Both the position numbers and the translations under genes were made by a program. A DNA stretch of 64,000 nt, from the NCBI RefSeq assembly GCF_940143175.1, contig NZ_OW659496.1, positions 1,612,001 through 1,676,000 of the forward strand, in the 5' to 3' direction. The notes below the pieces were generated by a model. That model searched no databases and had not been told where the DNA came from. It saw nothing but the letters and a program-made list of their open reading frames with translations. The stretch is from Erysipelothrix amsterdamensis. GTDB taxonomy: Bacteria > Bacillota_I > Bacilli_A > Erysipelotrichales > Erysipelotrichaceae. This document shows positions 28,136-36,483 of this stretch, one piece after another. Position 1 is the stretch's first letter, and each line of letters starts with the position of its first letter.

Positions 28136-29471
28136 CCTTTTTAATCTCCCATTTATTTTCATTGCCTACCATAATAAGCATAATAATAACAAGTAGGAAC
28201 CTTGAGTCGACAATATTACCAATTAACTGTGAACCAACTAAAATAATCATCAAGGCATATTTTAAATCAATATTGCTTCTCTGACCAAATAGAACAAAGT
28301 ACGATTGATAAATATAGTAGAGTAATGGCAATATTAGGAACAAGCCGCCTTGAGCTAAGTATTGGAAGAAAATGTTATGTGGAATGACACCAGGATACTG
28401 TTTCATACCAAAACCGATCCCTAAAAGTACATTGCTCTTAAACAATGTTACTGCTTTATACATTAGATCAAATCGTCCACTATCATCAAACAACTTATTT
28501 CCACGCCATAATGTCAACAATCCCACTAATGTAATCCCAACAGCAACGAGAATTAAACTGAAGCGTATTTTTTGCTTTCTTGATATTTTATTTCCTTTAA
28601 GTATTTCAACATAAAAGATTACTGCAAGGACTACAACGAAGCAAAATAAACCTGTACGAGCAGAAGTTAAAAAACTTGCAATTAATAAAATTACCGCACT
28701 CGAGATTCTGTATGTTATTGACTTATTATGTTTCCAAACAAGAGGAATTGCTGAAGATAGAAATAACGATAAGAAACTAAAATCTGCAAACACAACTGCG
28801 AAAGCATCCCTGTAATCAGTTGCAGATCGAATAAATCTTAAATGAAAACCTACTTCTGTATTGAAAACATAAAATAAGAAAACTTGCATAACCAAAAAAC
28901 ACGCAGTAGATAAAGCCGTAATTCTATAACTTTTTTTTAAGGAATCAATCTTAAAGGATAGAAAAGGCGTATTTAGGACGAGTAGCGTTAGTAATACAAC
29001 AAACAGCACGAGATAGTAAGCTTGTGATGCAGCGCTAATAAAATTAGGGGAACTCAATATTACGCAAGAAATTCCAATTAAAAAGATGATACTTGAAATT
29101 AAGAATCCCTTTTGATTTTTTGGATATTTCTTAAAATCTATCGAATTAATTTTTAAAGCAAATGATACGAATAGATACAGAATTAAAACGAGCAACAAAA
29201 TATTAAACCATGTTAGGAATAATGGTTTAGATCTCATACCCATGACATTCACAAATGATAGCGGTACAGAATAGATAAGGAGATGGAAAATAATGTTTTC
29301 TACCCCTCCCTCTTGCTTATAACTGAATGTTGCATAACTAAAAAATGCAATTCCAAGTAGAAACACGAGATAACTATAATTCTGATTAAATCCTAAAATC
29401 GTAAAAAAGTATGTGACTGAATAAATCAGTGCGATTTTACTTTCTTTACTGCTTAATAATTTTTCTAACAT
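28128..29471 (-). CDS. O-antigen ligase / polymerase-like membrane protein (Wzy_C)
   Basis: A 447-residue protein with about twelve TM segments. The Wzy_C-type signature is a large loop with GRFDLMYKAVTLFKSNVLLGIGFGMKQYPGVIPHNIFFQYLAQGG, where G-x-G and the H-N-x-x pair are the hallmark of O-antigen ligases and polymerases; only the parts GIGFGM and PHNIFFQYLAQGG are well conserved. In a Gram-positive cluster it most likely polymerises repeat units outside the membrane. The start ATG follows GAGGAG. A different, EpsG-type candidate polymerase lies at 36484-38289, so the cluster region has two candidates. Confidence 0.82.
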   Translation of the reverse strand: MLEKLLSSKESKIALIYSVTYFFTILGFNQNYSYLVFLLGIAFFSYATFSYKQEGGVENIIFHLLIYSVPLSFVNVMGMRSKPLFLTWFNILLLVLILYLFVSFALKINSIDFKKYPKNQKGFLISSIIFLIGISCVILSSPNFISAASQAYYLVLFVVLLTLLVLNTPFLSFKIDSLKKSYRITALSTACFLVMQVFLFYVFNTEVGFHLRFIRSATDYRDAFAVVFADFSFLSLFLSSAIPLVWKHNKSITYRISSAVILLIASFLTSARTGLFCFVVVLAVIFYVEILKGNKISRKQKIRFSLILVAVGITLVGLLTLWRGNKLFDDSGRFDLMYKAVTLFKSNVLLGIGFGMKQYPGVIPHNIFFQYLAQGGLFLILPLLYYIYQSYFVLFGQRSNIDLKYALMIILVGSQLIGNIVDSRFLLVIIMLIMVGNENKWEIKKDE

Positions 29472-29496
29472 AATAACTCCTCTAAAACTTCCTTAA

Positions 29497-30630
29497 TCAA
29501 TCTTCATTTTGGCAATACACATCATTTAAAGCTATAAACACATTATCTAATTGATATTTTGAACTCATATTATAATTTCTTATTCCTTCTTCTTCTAACT
29601 CGTGCTTATCTGAAATAAGATTTTCGATATGATTTGCCAAACCCTCAGGACTGATTGATTTTATATCATAAATAAACTTATCATTCTTAATCAAATCAAC
29701 ATGGCCGCGAATATTTGATAGAAGAACTGGTTTTTTTGTTGCCATTGCCTCAAGAACACTAACAGGGAGCCCTTCACGATACGAACAGCTCAAAAATAAA
29801 TCAGTACGTTCTAAGAAAGTCACCACATTGCTTTGATATCCTCCAAAAAAGATATTATTTTCAAGATTGTTTTCCGCAATATACTCCTGATATTCGTTCA
29901 AACGATCACCAGTACCAAGTATAATATACTTGACCTTCTTATTCTTCTCAATTAAGTTTTTCATAGCCTTAATCGCTAAAATATGATTTTTATTTTCATT
30001 TAGTTCACCAATACTTAGCACTAACAAATCATCAGCATGAATTCCAAAAGATTCATCAAGTGAATCTTGATTTTGTTCTAACTTAATCATAAATGACTTG
30101 CTAAGACCTATACCCGGTATTTTACAAAGATTTACACGATCAGGTTTTACACGCATAAAATAGTCATAGTCCTCTTGATTAATAGTAACCACATTGTCCG
30201 TCCATTTTAACGCAACCTTTTCAATGGTTTCAAATATTAACCAATTGTGCATCGGTGCTCCATTATAAAAATGAAGTCCATGAGCGAAATAGGTGACTTC
30301 AGCACCAGATCTATATGCCGCTTTACGAGTTAAAAATGCGGCAATTGGCGTATGTACAAAAATTTTATTATATTTTTCAGAATTTATTAATGAGGCTATT
30401 TGCTTATAGCTCTTAAAATGACTTGGAATTGACTTTGGACTTCTAGTAAAGTCAATTTGATGCATTACGACATTCGTACCCTCTATAAGTTTATAAGCCT
30501 CATCACGGATGTCGTCAAAATTTGATGCAACTTCTACGGAATACCCTTGTTTCTTCAAATACTCGATGTGTGGAAGCAAAAATGCTTTAATAGTTACGCC
30601 TACTGTAGTAACAATTAAACACTTATTCAT
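29497..30630 (-). CDS. GT4-family glycosyltransferase
   Basis: A 377-residue retaining glycosyltransferase with the GT-B fold. The N-terminal domain has the flexible-loop start TTVGVTIKAFLLPHIEYLKKQGYSV. The C-terminal nucleotide-sugar domain has LSIGELNENKNH and the EX7E-type motif REGLPVSVLEAM. It resembles EpsD / capsular GT4 enzymes that add the second sugar to the lipid-linked primer made by the PglC-like enzyme. Donor and linkage cannot be read out. ATG follows AAGGAG and overlaps the ATP-grasp gene by eight bases. It is the only GT4-type transferase in the operon, so the repeat unit is probably short. Confidence 0.88.
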   Translation of the reverse strand: MNKCLIVTTVGVTIKAFLLPHIEYLKKQGYSVEVASNFDDIRDEAYKLIEGTNVVMHQIDFTRSPKSIPSHFKSYKQIASLINSEKYNKIFVHTPIAAFLTRKAAYRSGAEVTYFAHGLHFYNGAPMHNWLIFETIEKVALKWTDNVVTINQEDYDYFMRVKPDRVNLCKIPGIGLSKSFMIKLEQNQDSLDESFGIHADDLLVLSIGELNENKNHILAIKAMKNLIEKNKKVKYIILGTGDRLNEYQEYIAENNLENNIFFGGYQSNVVTFLERTDLFLSCSYREGLPVSVLEAMATKKPVLLSNIRGHVDLIKNDKFIYDIKSISPEGLANHIENLISDKHELEEEGIRNYNMSSKYQLDNVFIALNDVYCQNED

Positions 30631-31597
30631 TATCTATTTCTCCTTTTCTCTTAATTACTACACTATCATACATCATCATTAAAACACCTTCATCATATTG
30701 GTAAAAAGATTTGGAGTTCTCTTTCCCTTCGAGATTATTCATAATAAATTCTACAAAATCCACACCGGCACCATAAGCATGTAAATATGCGCCACCAAAA
30801 CGCGGATTAATTTCAGATATGAAATATTGGCCATTTTTATAGAATAAATCAACATCCATCGGCCCATAAAAATCTAAACAATTTACTAATTCTTCAAGTA
30901 ATGGCTCTATGTTTTTATCAATAAATGAAATTGTTTTGCTTGCACCACCGATTCTCGTTTCAATTTTACGCTTTGAAAAGAAACTCACAAGTTCTCGACT
31001 ATGAGTATCAACGTAAACATCTACATCTACATCTTCTTCGTCCATTAATTCTTGAATAATTAGGGACTTGTCATCCGAGAAGGCAACTTCAAGCTCATCA
31101 ATATTATTTATTTTACGAGCACCAACACTACCACTACCAGTTCTTGGTTTTACAAAAACAGGAAAATCAACACCATCTTTATTTTCTAAAAATTCTTTAA
31201 TATCGCCATAAGTTTTAACTGTAGAAATACTGTTCGCTTCAAGATGTTTCGCAAATTTATATTTATCAAAACAAATTTTGGCTGTTTCGTATTCAGGATG
31301 TAAAACTTCTACGCCTATTTCTTTAAATAATTCTCTATTTTTAGTAAGAATTTCAATTTCAGGATCTATAAATGTCATAATAGCCTTAATATCTTCTTTC
31401 TTACAAATATCTATTAATTCTGAAATGTAATTCTCATCATCGATTCTCGATGTAATATAATATTTATCAGCTAAATAAATAGCTGGTGCATACTCGCTAC
31501 AATCTGTAGCGATAATATTCCCATGATTTTTCATTGTTTTTTTAAAATCTTTGACTAATTCTCCACGTCTTCCAACACTACAAAATAATATGTTCAT
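30623..31597 (-). CDS. ATP-grasp enzyme of the polysaccharide operon
   Basis: A 324-residue ATP-grasp ligase related to carbamoyl-phosphate-synthase-like ATP-grasp proteins. It has an N-terminal Rossmann-like pre-grasp domain (NILFCSVGRRGELVKDFKK), the ATP-grasp lysine region FPVFVKPRTGSGSVGARK with a glycine-rich loop, LIIQELMDEEDVDVDVYVD, and the metal-binding FISEINPRFGG near the end. These enzymes join a carboxylate to an amine or thiol through an acyl phosphate. It overlaps both neighbours and lies right after the aminotransferase and PglC-like genes, where bacillosamine clusters have the PglD acetyltransferase. It may acylate the 4-amino sugar with an amino acid or other acid; this is inference. 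Confidence 0.83.
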   Translation of the reverse strand: MNILFCSVGRRGELVKDFKKTMKNHGNIIATDCSEYAPAIYLADKYYITSRIDDENYISELIDICKKEDIKAIMTFIDPEIEILTKNRELFKEIGVEVLHPEYETAKICFDKYKFAKHLEANSISTVKTYGDIKEFLENKDGVDFPVFVKPRTGSGSVGARKINNIDELEVAFSDDKSLIIQELMDEEDVDVDVYVDTHSRELVSFFSKRKIETRIGGASKTISFIDKNIEPLLEELVNCLDFYGPMDVDLFYKNGQYFISEINPRFGGAYLHAYGAGVDFVEFIMNNLEGKENSKSFYQYDEGVLMMMYDSVVIKRKGEIDNE

Positions 31598-32225
31598 TTT
31601 TATCCCCCATAAATTCTTCCATTGTTGAAGTTCCTTCTGAACTTATACCTTCTCTTACTAATACAGTCTTAATTGTCATAAAAAAAATTTTTAAATCGTA
31701 AAAAAACGATACTTTTTCAGTATATTCTACATCGAATTCAAATCGCTTTTCCCAACTTATAGCATTACGACCATTTACCTGAGCTAACCCAGTCAATCCA
31801 GGCTTTACATCATGTCTCTTATACTGTTCTTTAGAATACCGTGGAAGATACTTTGGAAGCAAAGGACGAGGTCCGATCACGGACATATCGCCTTTTAAGA
31901 TGTTAAACAATTCAGGAAGTTCATCTAAACTCAGACTTCTAAGTTTAGACCCAAAAGTCGTCATTCGTTCGTCATCACTTAGAAATTCACCGCTCTCATC
32001 AAAAGAATTTCTCATGGTGCGAAATTTATACATTGTAAATATTTTACCATTTTTACCGGTTCTTTCTTGCTTGAAAAGTATTGGTTTCCCTAGTTTTTTA
32101 CCAATTAAGAAGAACAGAATAATATACAACCAGCTAAAAATAATGATACCAGATAGTGATAAAACAATGTCTAATATCCGCTTGAGAACGACAGTATAAA
32201 ATGATTGACTATTTTTCATCTTCAT
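31578..32225 (-). CDS. Initiating sugar-phosphate transferase (PglC/EpsL-like)
   Basis: A 215-residue polyprenol-phosphate phosphoglycosyl transferase of the small monotopic class. It has a re-entrant membrane helix (KRILDIVLSLSGIIIFSWL), then KFRTMR, the catalytic Asp-Glu pair in LSLDELPELFNIL, MSVIGPRPL and KPGLTGLAQVNGR, and it ends EGISSEGTSTMEEF as in PglC/EpsL enzymes. It puts the first sugar-1-phosphate on undecaprenyl phosphate at the inner membrane face. PglC relatives prefer diacetamido-type sugars, which fits the dehydratase and aminotransferase upstream. The start at 32225 follows AAAGG; it overlaps the aminotransferase gene by 17 bases. Confidence 0.9.
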   Translation of the reverse strand: MKMKNSQSFYTVVLKRILDIVLSLSGIIIFSWLYIILFFLIGKKLGKPILFKQERTGKNGKIFTMYKFRTMRNSFDESGEFLSDDERMTTFGSKLRSLSLDELPELFNILKGDMSVIGPRPLLPKYLPRYSKEQYKRHDVKPGLTGLAQVNGRNAISWEKRFEFDVEYTEKVSFFYDLKIFFMTIKTVLVREGISSEGTSTMEEFMGDKNEHIIL

Positions 32226-33345
32226 TAAACACCTTTCTAATAATTTCAATTACTGTCTCTTGATCTAACTCTGTCATTTTTGTATCACTTGGTAAGCAGA
32301 CACCATGTTCAAATAAATCTTTAGAGACATCATGATTATCAACACTGATAAAATCATACTCTGAGAAAACAGGTTGTAAATGCATTGGTTTCCAAACAGG
32401 TCTTGATTCAATGTTTTCATTCTCTAATGCGACAATAACATCAAAAGCTGTGATGTGTGAATTCTTAACAATCATTGAACTCAACCAATAATTATTCTCT
32501 GACCATTCATTTTCTGGCATAAATGTGATTCCATCTAAATGTCCTAGACTTTCTTTATACTTTTTGAAAATTTCTTTTTTTCGAGCAACGCGTTGATCGA
32601 GCACGCGCATTTGACCTCTACCTATCCCAGCAAGTACGTTACTTAAACGATAATTATAACCCACTTCATTATGTTGATAGTGTCGAGCCTGTTCACGCGC
32701 TTGTGTAGCCCAAAAACGCGCTTTATCAATCATATCTTTGTTTGACGAAACAAGCATTCCCCCACCTGAAGTTGTGATAATTTTATTCCCATTAAACGAA
32801 AAGATCCCAAAATCACCGATAGTTCCAGATGCTTTATCTTTGTAAGAACTACCAAGGGATTCCGCAGCATCTTCAATAAGTATCGCATTATTATCATCAC
32901 AAATTTGACGTATCTCATCCATACGAGCATTAATACCATACAGATGTACAACGATAACCACTTTTGTACCAGGATACTTTTCAAACGCACGTTCTAGTGC
33001 TTCAGGGCTCATATTCCATGTCAAATATTCACTATCGATGAAAATAGGATTAGCTTTTTCATACATAATTGGATTTGCAGTTGCTGCGAAAGTAAGAGAT
33101 TGACAAAAAACATTATCTCCAGGTTTAATATTAGATAATTTAAGTGCTAAATGAATTGCAGCTGTACCACTACTTAATGCAAGTGCTTCAGTTGATTTCG
33201 TATAGTCTCTAATATCTTGTTCAAATCCATCAACATTAGGTCCTAAAGGCGCAATCCAGTTGGATTCGAATGCTTTGTTTATATATTCTTGTTCAAAACC
33301 TTCTTCACTCATGTGAGGAGAAGCTAATAATATTCTTTTACTCAT
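32209..33345 (-). CDS. DegT/DnrJ/EryC1/StrS aminotransferase (PglE-like)
   Basis: A 378-residue PLP-dependent nucleotide-sugar aminotransferase. The PLP lysine is in FSFNGNKIITTSGGGM; the conserved SSGTAAIHLAL (phosphate binding) and LIEDAAESLGS (PLP-ring Asp) are present, as is NYRLSNVLAGIG near the active site. It should transaminate a 4-keto-6-deoxy sugar, here probably the product of the adjacent dehydratase, giving a UDP-4-amino-4,6-dideoxy-HexNAc. It belongs to the PglE-like branch common with PglC and PglF homologs. ATG follows AAGGGG. Stereochemistry (gluco or galacto) is unresolved. Confidence 0.9.
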   Translation of the reverse strand: MSKRILLASPHMSEEGFEQEYINKAFESNWIAPLGPNVDGFEQDIRDYTKSTEALALSSGTAAIHLALKLSNIKPGDNVFCQSLTFAATANPIMYEKANPIFIDSEYLTWNMSPEALERAFEKYPGTKVVIVVHLYGINARMDEIRQICDDNNAILIEDAAESLGSSYKDKASGTIGDFGIFSFNGNKIITTSGGGMLVSSNKDMIDKARFWATQAREQARHYQHNEVGYNYRLSNVLAGIGRGQMRVLDQRVARKKEIFKKYKESLGHLDGITFMPENEWSENNYWLSSMIVKNSHITAFDVIVALENENIESRPVWKPMHLQPVFSEYDFISVDNHDVSKDLFEHGVCLPSDTKMTELDQETVIEIIRKVFNEDEK

Positions 33346-33357
33346 ATTTACCCCTTT

Positions 33358-35205
33358 TTATTTCTCGTTATTCTTAGAATAAGTTGGAACTGTTTCTTTA
33401 ATCGCATCATAGACATCGATTTCTCCATCAACTGCTTGTTTTAATGTTAGTAGTGAGGTTTTAATCGCATCAATCTCATAATTTATTGGATTTGCAATGT
33501 GTATTAAATCATTTGGTGTCTTTTGCAATCCTTCTTCTGCCATTAATAATTCTTCATAAAGCTTTTCACCAGGTCTTAGTCCTGTAAATTTAATTTCTAT
33601 ATCTTTGTATGGTACATAGCCACTTAATTCGATTACTTTCTCTGCTAAACTTAGAATTTTAACAGGTTCTCCCATATCTAATACAAAAATTTCTCCACCA
33701 TCTGCATAGGTAGCCGCTTGTAATACTAAACTCACGGCTTCGGGTATTGTCATAAAATATCGAATTATTTCTGGATGCGTTACCGTAACTGGTCCGCCTT
33801 GTTCGATTTGTTTTCTAAATAGTGGTACCACCGATCCATTTGATCCCAATACGTTTCCAAATCTTACAGCAACAAATTTCGTACTTGAACATTTATCAAA
33901 TGCTTGAAGCATCATTTCATTAAATCGTTTGGTAGCCCCCATTATATTTGTTGGGTTCACCGCTTTATCCGTTGAAATATTTATGACTTTTTCTACTTTG
34001 TACTTTATAGATGTTTGAATGATATTGAATGTTCCAAAAATATTATTTTTAATTGCCTCTTCTGGAGCATCTTCCATTAGAGGAACATGCTTATGAGCCG
34101 CAGCATGGAAGACAATTGTTGGTTTTGTAGACTCAAAAACTTTTTCAAGAGAAGACTGATCACGAACAGATGTAATAATTGCCGAGACTTTTATTTTCGG
34201 AATGACGCCTTCACGTTCCATAATTCTAAGTTCTTGCTGAATATCGTACAATCCATTTTCATTAATATCTACTAAAGTTAAGGACATTGGTGAATACTTA
34301 ACTACTTGCCGCACTAACTCTGAACCAATAGAACCACCAGCTCCCGTTATGAGCACACGCTGACTATCTAAGTTTCTGAAAATTTCTACATCATCGATTA
34401 TAATCTCCGGTCTATTGAGTAAATCACTAATTTCAATTTTACGAAGACTATTTTTTAGGTTTTTATTTTGAATTAATTTTTGAGCAGACTCTACAGTTTT
34501 AACATCCACCCCAATTTTCACGAGTTTATTAATAATTTCCTTTTGGGTATTTAATGGTTGAGATGGCATCGCAACAAAAACACACTCTACAGCATATTTC
34601 TTTACAACTTTTTCGATGTCATCAATACTACCTAGAACTGGTACTGAATAAATAATACTATTTTTCAAGTTTGGATTATCATCAATAAATCCAATAACTT
34701 TATATCCATATTCATTATTTCGACTGATTTCATTTAGAATCATTTGTCCAGCACTACCTGCACCGTAAATTAGAATTGATTGGAGTTTTTTACCTTTTAC
34801 GGCTACGCGTTCTTTTTTATCGTAATAGTAACGAACAACAAAACGTACTGCTAGTTGCAAGAGTACATTCAATCCCGTAATCACAATCATAGCACGCGTT
34901 CCAATGAGCTCGTCATTACGAATGATTATGATCACCATACAGGATAAGAACGCCATGATATTAGCTAAACCAATTCGTATTGTTTCATGGACAGATATTT
35001 TTCTCCAAATCATTTTATCAAGTGAAAATATCTTATAGAAAATGAGATACATTACAAGGATTAATCCCACTTCAAAAAGACCAACCCGCTGATACAATAA
35101 CTCCATTGCATAATGCGAATTATTAAGGATTGCTAAACCACCGATAATTGAAAGAATTAAAACTAAAATATCAAAAAACACCATGACAACTTTATTCTTT
35201 TTCAT
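33358..35205 (-). CDS. UDP-GlcNAc 4,6-dehydratase, membrane type (PglF/WbpM/CapD-like)
   Basis: A 615-residue protein. Four N-terminal TM segments (about 1-125) are followed by a CoA-binding-like Rossmann fold (IYGAGSAGQMI) and a C-terminal SDR domain with ITGAGGSIGSELVRQ. The catalytic site has the Ser-Met-Lys arrangement (ISTDKAVNPTNIMGATKR) of PglF/WbpM/FlaA1 in place of the usual Tyr-x-x-x-Lys. It converts UDP-GlcNAc to a UDP-4-keto-6-deoxy-hexose for the aminotransferase 12 bp downstream. It is the first gene of the operon; the ATG at 35205 follows GGGGA, and an upstream TTG is less likely. Confidence 0.9.
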   Translation of the reverse strand: MKKNKVVMVFFDILVLILSIIGGLAILNNSHYAMELLYQRVGLFEVGLILVMYLIFYKIFSLDKMIWRKISVHETIRIGLANIMAFLSCMVIIIIRNDELIGTRAMIVITGLNVLLQLAVRFVVRYYYDKKERVAVKGKKLQSILIYGAGSAGQMILNEISRNNEYGYKVIGFIDDNPNLKNSIIYSVPVLGSIDDIEKVVKKYAVECVFVAMPSQPLNTQKEIINKLVKIGVDVKTVESAQKLIQNKNLKNSLRKIEISDLLNRPEIIIDDVEIFRNLDSQRVLITGAGGSIGSELVRQVVKYSPMSLTLVDINENGLYDIQQELRIMEREGVIPKIKVSAIITSVRDQSSLEKVFESTKPTIVFHAAAHKHVPLMEDAPEEAIKNNIFGTFNIIQTSIKYKVEKVINISTDKAVNPTNIMGATKRFNEMMLQAFDKCSSTKFVAVRFGNVLGSNGSVVPLFRKQIEQGGPVTVTHPEIIRYFMTIPEAVSLVLQAATYADGGEIFVLDMGEPVKILSLAEKVIELSGYVPYKDIEIKFTGLRPGEKLYEELLMAEEGLQKTPNDLIHIANPINYEIDAIKTSLLTLKQAVDGEIDVYDAIKETVPTYSKNNEK

Positions 35206-35381
35206 TAATTTCCCCAAACCTTCCCCTATTACTTTTTATATGTATATACAACGGAAATATTATATCACATAATATCATTAAATATCGTTTTATCAGTGTG
35301 ACATTATATTTCATAATCTTCATACCGATTACATATAAGGCTCTTTTATAAGCTCTTTTGATTACCCTTTGATAAAAAAAC

Positions 35382-35419
35382 AAAAAATGAGCTTTGATTT
35401 TCTCGAAAGCCCATTTTTT
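35382..35419 (-). terminator. Terminator after the Stealth gene
   Basis: Imperfect 14-base stem AAAAAATGAGCTTT / AAAGCCCATTTTTT (one A-C mismatch) with a ten-base loop and T tracts. It separates the Stealth/EpsG unit from the polysaccharide operon. Confidence 0.75.
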
Positions 35420-35434
35420 CTCTTTTTGATTGTA

Positions 35435-36445
35435 TTAATTATTATTTTTCTCAAATCCACTTATGTTTGATAGTTTAGAATTAAAAGCATTCGTAAGTGT
35501 TTCAATGATTTCATCAAGATCTTCACCATCATAATGATCATTAAGACACAACATCTTATACTTGTTAGATTTTATAGCAGCCGCACCTTTTTCAGCTTCT
35601 TCAAGGCTGTCAATAAGGAAACGATCTCCGATTTTGTGGCTTCTTGGCATGAAGTTTCCTTCGCACATTTGCCATTCTTTAATCACCCATTGATTCACAT
35701 CATATTTGTAGTCACGAATTTGATGTAAGCATGTTTGATGCAATACATCGTATTCTTTTTCCCAAATTGTCTCAAATGTAGACTTTAAAAATGAAGTAGG
35801 CAAATGCTGTTGATACAGGCCTGGAAACCGTGACCATGGTGTAAAGATGAGGTTTAACGCGTTAAGCACACCATAACGATAGTTATACCATTTCAATGGA
35901 TTTTTTTTAATCACTTGTCGTTTGTTGAAATTTTGATTGATTATTCCGATATCGTTAATCATGATATTCGAGATCGTATCATAACGCGCAGGAACTATTG
36001 GGTTGATAACTGCAGTATCACAAGGAAGACCCTCTTTAAAGAAGTCTTCTGGCGTAACAGGTTTGTTTAGAAACATATCATCATTGAAATATACAAAGTG
36101 TTCACTTAAACCTTCAATACGATGCATATTCAATTCAATTGCATGAGATGAAAATGTTGGTAAGTATTCCTTTGGAATATAATCTGTATGATTAATAATT
36201 TTTAACTTAGGATGATCAACATTTAAAAATTCTGGTAAATGCCCATACGTAATTAAATAGACATTATTAACCCATGGTGCATACATCTCAACTGCACGAA
36301 ACCAATATTTAAAGATATCCCAATCTCGATAATCACTGTCTGTAATTTCTACGTCTTTACCTTCGAGTTGGAGTCGATCACGAATCCAATCTTTATCACT
36401 TCCGTCCACCCACGGGACAACAAAATCAATTTTTAACGATTCCAT
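35435..36445 (-). CDS. Stealth-family hexose-1-phosphate transferase
   Basis: A 336-residue Stealth protein, the family of D-hexose-1-phosphoryltransferases making phosphodiester-linked capsules. CR1 is visible as KIDFVVPWVDGSDKDW. CR2 is the long block around YWFRAVEMYAPWVNNVYLITYG and HAIELNMHRIEGLSEHFVYFNDDMFL. A CR3-like region with H-Q-x-C-L-H-Q and a CR4-like LCLNDHYDGED follow. It would add sugar-1-phosphate to a growing polymer. ATG follows GGGAGG. It is co-directional with, and 38 bp after, an EpsG-like polymerase gene. Confidence 0.9.
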   Translation of the reverse strand: MESLKIDFVVPWVDGSDKDWIRDRLQLEGKDVEITDSDYRDWDIFKYWFRAVEMYAPWVNNVYLITYGHLPEFLNVDHPKLKIINHTDYIPKEYLPTFSSHAIELNMHRIEGLSEHFVYFNDDMFLNKPVTPEDFFKEGLPCDTAVINPIVPARYDTISNIMINDIGIINQNFNKRQVIKKNPLKWYNYRYGVLNALNLIFTPWSRFPGLYQQHLPTSFLKSTFETIWEKEYDVLHQTCLHQIRDYKYDVNQWVIKEWQMCEGNFMPRSHKIGDRFLIDSLEEAEKGAAAIKSNKYKMLCLNDHYDGEDLDEIIETLTNAFNSKLSNISGFEKNNN

Positions 36446-36483
36446 GGCTATACCTCCCTAGCAACTGGCAGTGAAAGCCAGAT

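Noticed and set aside
35206-35381. Small reading frames upstream of the dehydratase gene
   Set aside because: They lack ribosome sites and translate to random-looking basic peptides; the stretch more likely holds the operon promoter and leader.
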